Assembly: GCA_031262635.1 (NCBI GenBank)
Contig: JAISHN010000004.1
Coordinates: 1-6,904 of the forward strand
DNA: 6,904 nt
Source of the DNA: Holosporaceae bacterium
Lineage (GTDB): Bacteria; Pseudomonadota; Alphaproteobacteria; UBA3830
Direction of reading: 5' to 3'
Below, piece after piece: positions 5,588 to 6,904 of the stretch (position 1 is the first letter of the stretch; each line of letters opens with the position of its first letter). Both the position numbers and the translations under genes were made by a program. The notes under the pieces are model-generated. The model had not been told where the DNA came from and made no database searches. It saw only the letters and a list, made by a program, of their open reading frames with translations.

Positions 5588-6427
5588 TTATCGCGTAAGT
5601 ATTATATGCCGAAGGGCAAGTAGTCGGTGCAAGCCAAGGCTTATCAAATGGTCGAGCTCAGAATACCAGTGCCTTTCGAAGGCTCTTTCTAGTTCTGATT
5701 CGTTTTGCCTTTGTTCTGATTGCATCGCCTCGCGAACTTGTCCTCGACCCCCTCTACTATCATAGTCGCTTACTTTTATATCTTCGGGTTCTGGCCACTG
5801 GTTGGCTTCGAAGGTTTGCCATCTTTCCAATTGACTCTGGTGTAGCTTATTATCACCTGTTACTGCGTCGAGCCATTTTGTAAGCGGTGAAGGTATCCAT
5901 TCAGCAGGAGTTGGTTGTGCTAGTGCGTGGGATCTCTGCGCCTCTTCGTCCGGGGTTATTGTCGTTGCTGCGGCGGGTGGAGGAGCCGGGAGCACAACGA
6001 AGGTATCCGCCGTATCGTCACGGCTAGGGTATGCCGCTACTGATTCTCGCAAGTTTTCAGCCCCAGCTTGCCCGCTACTTGATTTTTTGTCGTCCACTGG
6101 TTGCGCTGGAGTCTCCGGCGCGGCGTGTATTGAAGAAGCATCGTTAACGGGGTTTGCCGGCGCTCTGTCCCTAGGACTAGGGTAGACCGCTACCGACGGT
6201 AGTAGGTCGGCGATCGCAGCAGCTTGCCCGCCGCTTGAGTTCTCTCCGTCCGTCGGTTGCGTTGGTGTCGCCTGCTCCTGTGCCGTCGCTGTTTGTAGAG
6301 GAGCAGCAGTGTAGGAGTAGTAGTAAGCAGTCAGCTTTGGGTTTCCTAGCATAAACTGCATTCCATGTACAGTAGAATATGTCGTAAAAACCAAGACCAA
6401 AACATAACACATAACATTTTTCTTCAT
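5588..6427 (-). CDS. Unrecognised secreted Pro/Ala-rich protein with internal duplication
   Basis: I do not recognise this 279-aa protein. It begins MKKNVMCYVLVLVFTTYSTV, a clear Sec signal peptide with probable cleavage after VHG (20-22), so it is exported. A low-complexity Ala/Pro/Thr/Gln linker region follows, with two similar blocks at 54-89 and 106-140, each running TPxQPxDxxxSSxGQA...SVAxYPS..RD. Then a proline-rich stretch (147-181) precedes a charged C-terminal part (about 195-279) containing WIPSPLTKWLDAV, ERWQTFEANQWPEPED and helical ELERAFERHWYSEL. The only cysteine is C7 in the signal peptide; there is no lipobox and no catalytic motif. The ATG at 6427 is preferred over a TTG seven codons earlier because AGGAG (6436-6440) sits eight bases before it and the signal peptide starts there. 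Codons look less biased than in the flanking genes, hinting at recent acquisition. A surface protein or secreted effector is possible but only a guess. Confidence 0.72.
   Translation of the reverse strand: MKKNVMCYVLVLVFTTYSTVHGMQFMLGNPKLTAYYYSYTAAPLQTATAQEQATPTQPTDGENSSGGQAAAIADLLPSVAVYPSPRDRAPANPVNDASSIHAAPETPAQPVDDKKSSSGQAGAENLRESVAAYPSRDDTADTFVVLPAPPPAAATTITPDEEAQRSHALAQPTPAEWIPSPLTKWLDAVTGDNKLHQSQLERWQTFEANQWPEPEDIKVSDYDSRGGRGQVREAMQSEQRQNESELERAFERHWYSELDHLISLGLHRLLALRHIILTR
6008..6268 (-). repeat. Internal duplication within the secreted-protein gene
   Basis: Unit A (6161-6268, residues 54-89) and unit B (6008-6112, residues 106-140) are spaced 52 codons apart. They share the order TPxQPxD, SSxGQA, SVAxYPS, RD. 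Similarity is also visible in DNA: AGCTTGCCCG appears at 6066-6075 and 6221-6230, with CTAGGGTA in both copies downstream on the plus strand. The copies have diverged substantially, so the duplication is not fresh. Confidence 0.75.
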
Positions 6428-6462
6428 TACCCTTACTCCTAATACCAACTTAACTATGCGAA

Positions 6463-6491
6463 CAGTTACTATAAATAATAAAAACTGTCAA
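6463..6491 (-). promoter_or_regulatory. Candidate promoter of the secreted-protein gene
   Basis: On the minus strand a perfect TTGACA (6491-6486) is followed 17 bp later by TAACTG (6468-6463), a poor -10 match, in a very AT-rich stretch. It lies about 36 bp before the ATG at 6427, a sensible distance. The -35 is persuasive, the -10 is not. Confidence 0.45.
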
Positions 6492-6557
6492 TGCTAAGCT
6501 AAAAAAAATTACAAAGAAGACGAAAGCGACAACTTAATTCTCGCTTTGCCGCTATTC

Positions 6558-6587
6558 TGTAGGGGCGAATAATTATTCGCCTTTTTT
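6558..6587 (+). repeat. Small palindromic repeat with trailing T-run
   Basis: GGCGAATAATTATTCGCC (6564-6581) is perfectly self-complementary over 18 bp and is followed by six T (6582-6587), so it would fold as a terminator-like hairpin on the plus strand. No plus-strand gene lies immediately upstream, so it is better read as an interspersed GGGGCGAATAATTATTCGCC-type repeat than as a gene's terminator. Confidence 0.65.
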
Positions 6588-6618
6588 CATATTAAGAAGC
6601 GGCTTTTGTTTGCAATGT

Positions 6619-6647
6619 TGTAAGGGCAGGCAAATCCTGCCTCTACA
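6619..6647. repeat. Small hairpin repeat (GGCAGG/CCTGCC)
   Basis: GGCAGG (6625-6630) pairs with CCTGCC (6636-6641) around CAAAT, extended by TGTA (6619-6622) with TACA (6644-6647) and one mismatch plus one G-T pair. Its outer TGTA...TACA layout resembles the preceding repeat's TGTAGGGG start. Confidence 0.6.
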
Positions 6648-6668
6648 TATCCGCGGCGCTTGTTTTTT

Positions 6669-6689
6669 GGACGAGAGGTTAGCTCGCCC
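6669..6689. repeat. Small hairpin repeat (GGACGAG/CTCGCCC)
   Basis: GGACGAG (6669-6675) pairs with CTCGCCC (6683-6689), one A-C mismatch, around a seven-base AGGTTAG loop. It is followed by TTACGCC, whose ACGCC also opens the window just before the left-end repeat. Confidence 0.5.
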
Positions 6690-6704
6690 TTACGCCTGCC
6701 TTTT

Positions 6705-6804
6705 CGTCATCCTTGAGGAGGACGCAGTCCGACGCGGCGATCCAGAATTTATACTGGTTTCTCCGCTTTTCTAGATTGCTTCGAGCTTCGCTTCTCGCAA
6801 TGAC
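6705..6804. repeat. Palindromic-ended interspersed repeat, right copy
   Basis: This is the second copy of the 12-112 element, in the same orientation. Positions 6715-6766 are identical to 21-72, and the last 26 bases (6779-6804) are identical to 85-110. The left end differs: it reads CGTCATCCTTGAG instead of CGTCATCGCGAG, resembling the left end of the separate 2857-2940 element. It encodes no protein. Confidence 0.85.
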
Positions 6805-6828
6805 ATAAAAGTGAGTTTGACGCTGGCA

Positions 6829-6868
6829 TCCCCTCGCGCCAACCCTCTCCCGCAAGGGGAGAGGGGGA
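6829..6868. repeat. CCCTCTCCC-GCAAG-GGGAGAGGG hairpin repeat
   Basis: CCCTCTCCC (6843-6851) pairs perfectly with GGGAGAGGG (6857-6865) around a five-base GCAAG loop, preceded by TCCCCTCGCGCCAA. The outer TCCCCTC (6829-6835) can pair with GAGGGGGA (6861-6868) only as an alternative fold, since the two overlap. It is related to the element at 2806-2846. Confidence 0.65.
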
Positions 6869-6904
6869 ATGCGGCAACTCGTCAAGGCTACGAAACTTTA
6901 AAAG

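Noticed and set aside
5441..5590. Possible 6S RNA or other housekeeping RNA
   Set aside because: Vague resemblance only (GTTCAA and short stems). No diagnostic 6S bubble, SRP, tmRNA or RNase P motif could be identified on either strand.
6428..6448. Earlier TTG start for the secreted protein, seven codons upstream
   Set aside because: The ATG at 6427 has a well-spaced AGGAG and begins the MKK signal peptide; the TTG would place the ribosome binding site inside the coding region.
6679..6885. Minus-strand ORF of 68 codons at the right end
   Set aside because: It is composed almost entirely of the two interspersed repeats (PLPLRERVGARG and VIARSEARSNLEK are repeat translations) and is not a gene.

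Overview
The window looks like chromosomal DNA from an alphaproteobacterium, plausibly one of the host-associated lineages (Holosporales or Rickettsiales-like). The evidence is the protein style of HslU and FolE, a tpiA gene divergent from a PpiD/SurA-type periplasmic chaperone gene (a neighbourhood I know from alphaproteobacteria), and gaps filled with short palindromic repeats. This assignment is inference. No rRNA, tRNA, CRISPR array, transposase, toxin-antitoxin pair or complete defence system is visible.

Layout. Positions 1-407 hold a roughly 100-bp palindromic-ended repeat, a doubtful 56-codon minus-strand ORF and the hslU leader. Positions 408-2747 are a tight plus-strand operon hslU-folE-folA with gaps of 17 and 16 nt: the protease ATPase HslU, GTP cyclohydrolase I and dihydrofolate reductase. 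Positions 2748-2958 separate convergent folA and tpiA and consist largely of two palindromic elements. tpiA runs on the minus strand (3645-2959). A 79-bp divergent promoter region with a perfect 14-bp palindrome follows. Then comes a 546-aa inner-membrane-anchored PpiD-like chaperone on the plus strand (3725-5365), which appears to lack the parvulin isomerase domain. Positions 5366-5587 have no recognised gene but include a terminator-like hairpin for the minus strand. A minus-strand gene (6427-5588) encodes an unrecognised secreted Pro/Ala-rich protein with an internal duplication. Positions 6428-6904 hold its probable promoter and a cluster of five different small palindromic repeats, one of them a second copy of the left-end repeat.

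Working together. folE and folA act at opposite ends of tetrahydrofolate synthesis, GTP entry and dihydrofolate reduction, and their pairing is metabolically sensible. HslU needs the peptidase HslV, which is not encoded next to it here. TpiA is a central glycolytic/gluconeogenic enzyme. The PpiD-like protein would assist folding of secreted proteins at the periplasmic face of the inner membrane. The secreted duplicated protein is the most lineage-specific item. I see no convincing new multi-gene system. The observations most worth checking are the domain-deleted PpiD, the duplicated secreted ORFan, hslU separated from hslV, and the mosaic repeat cluster.
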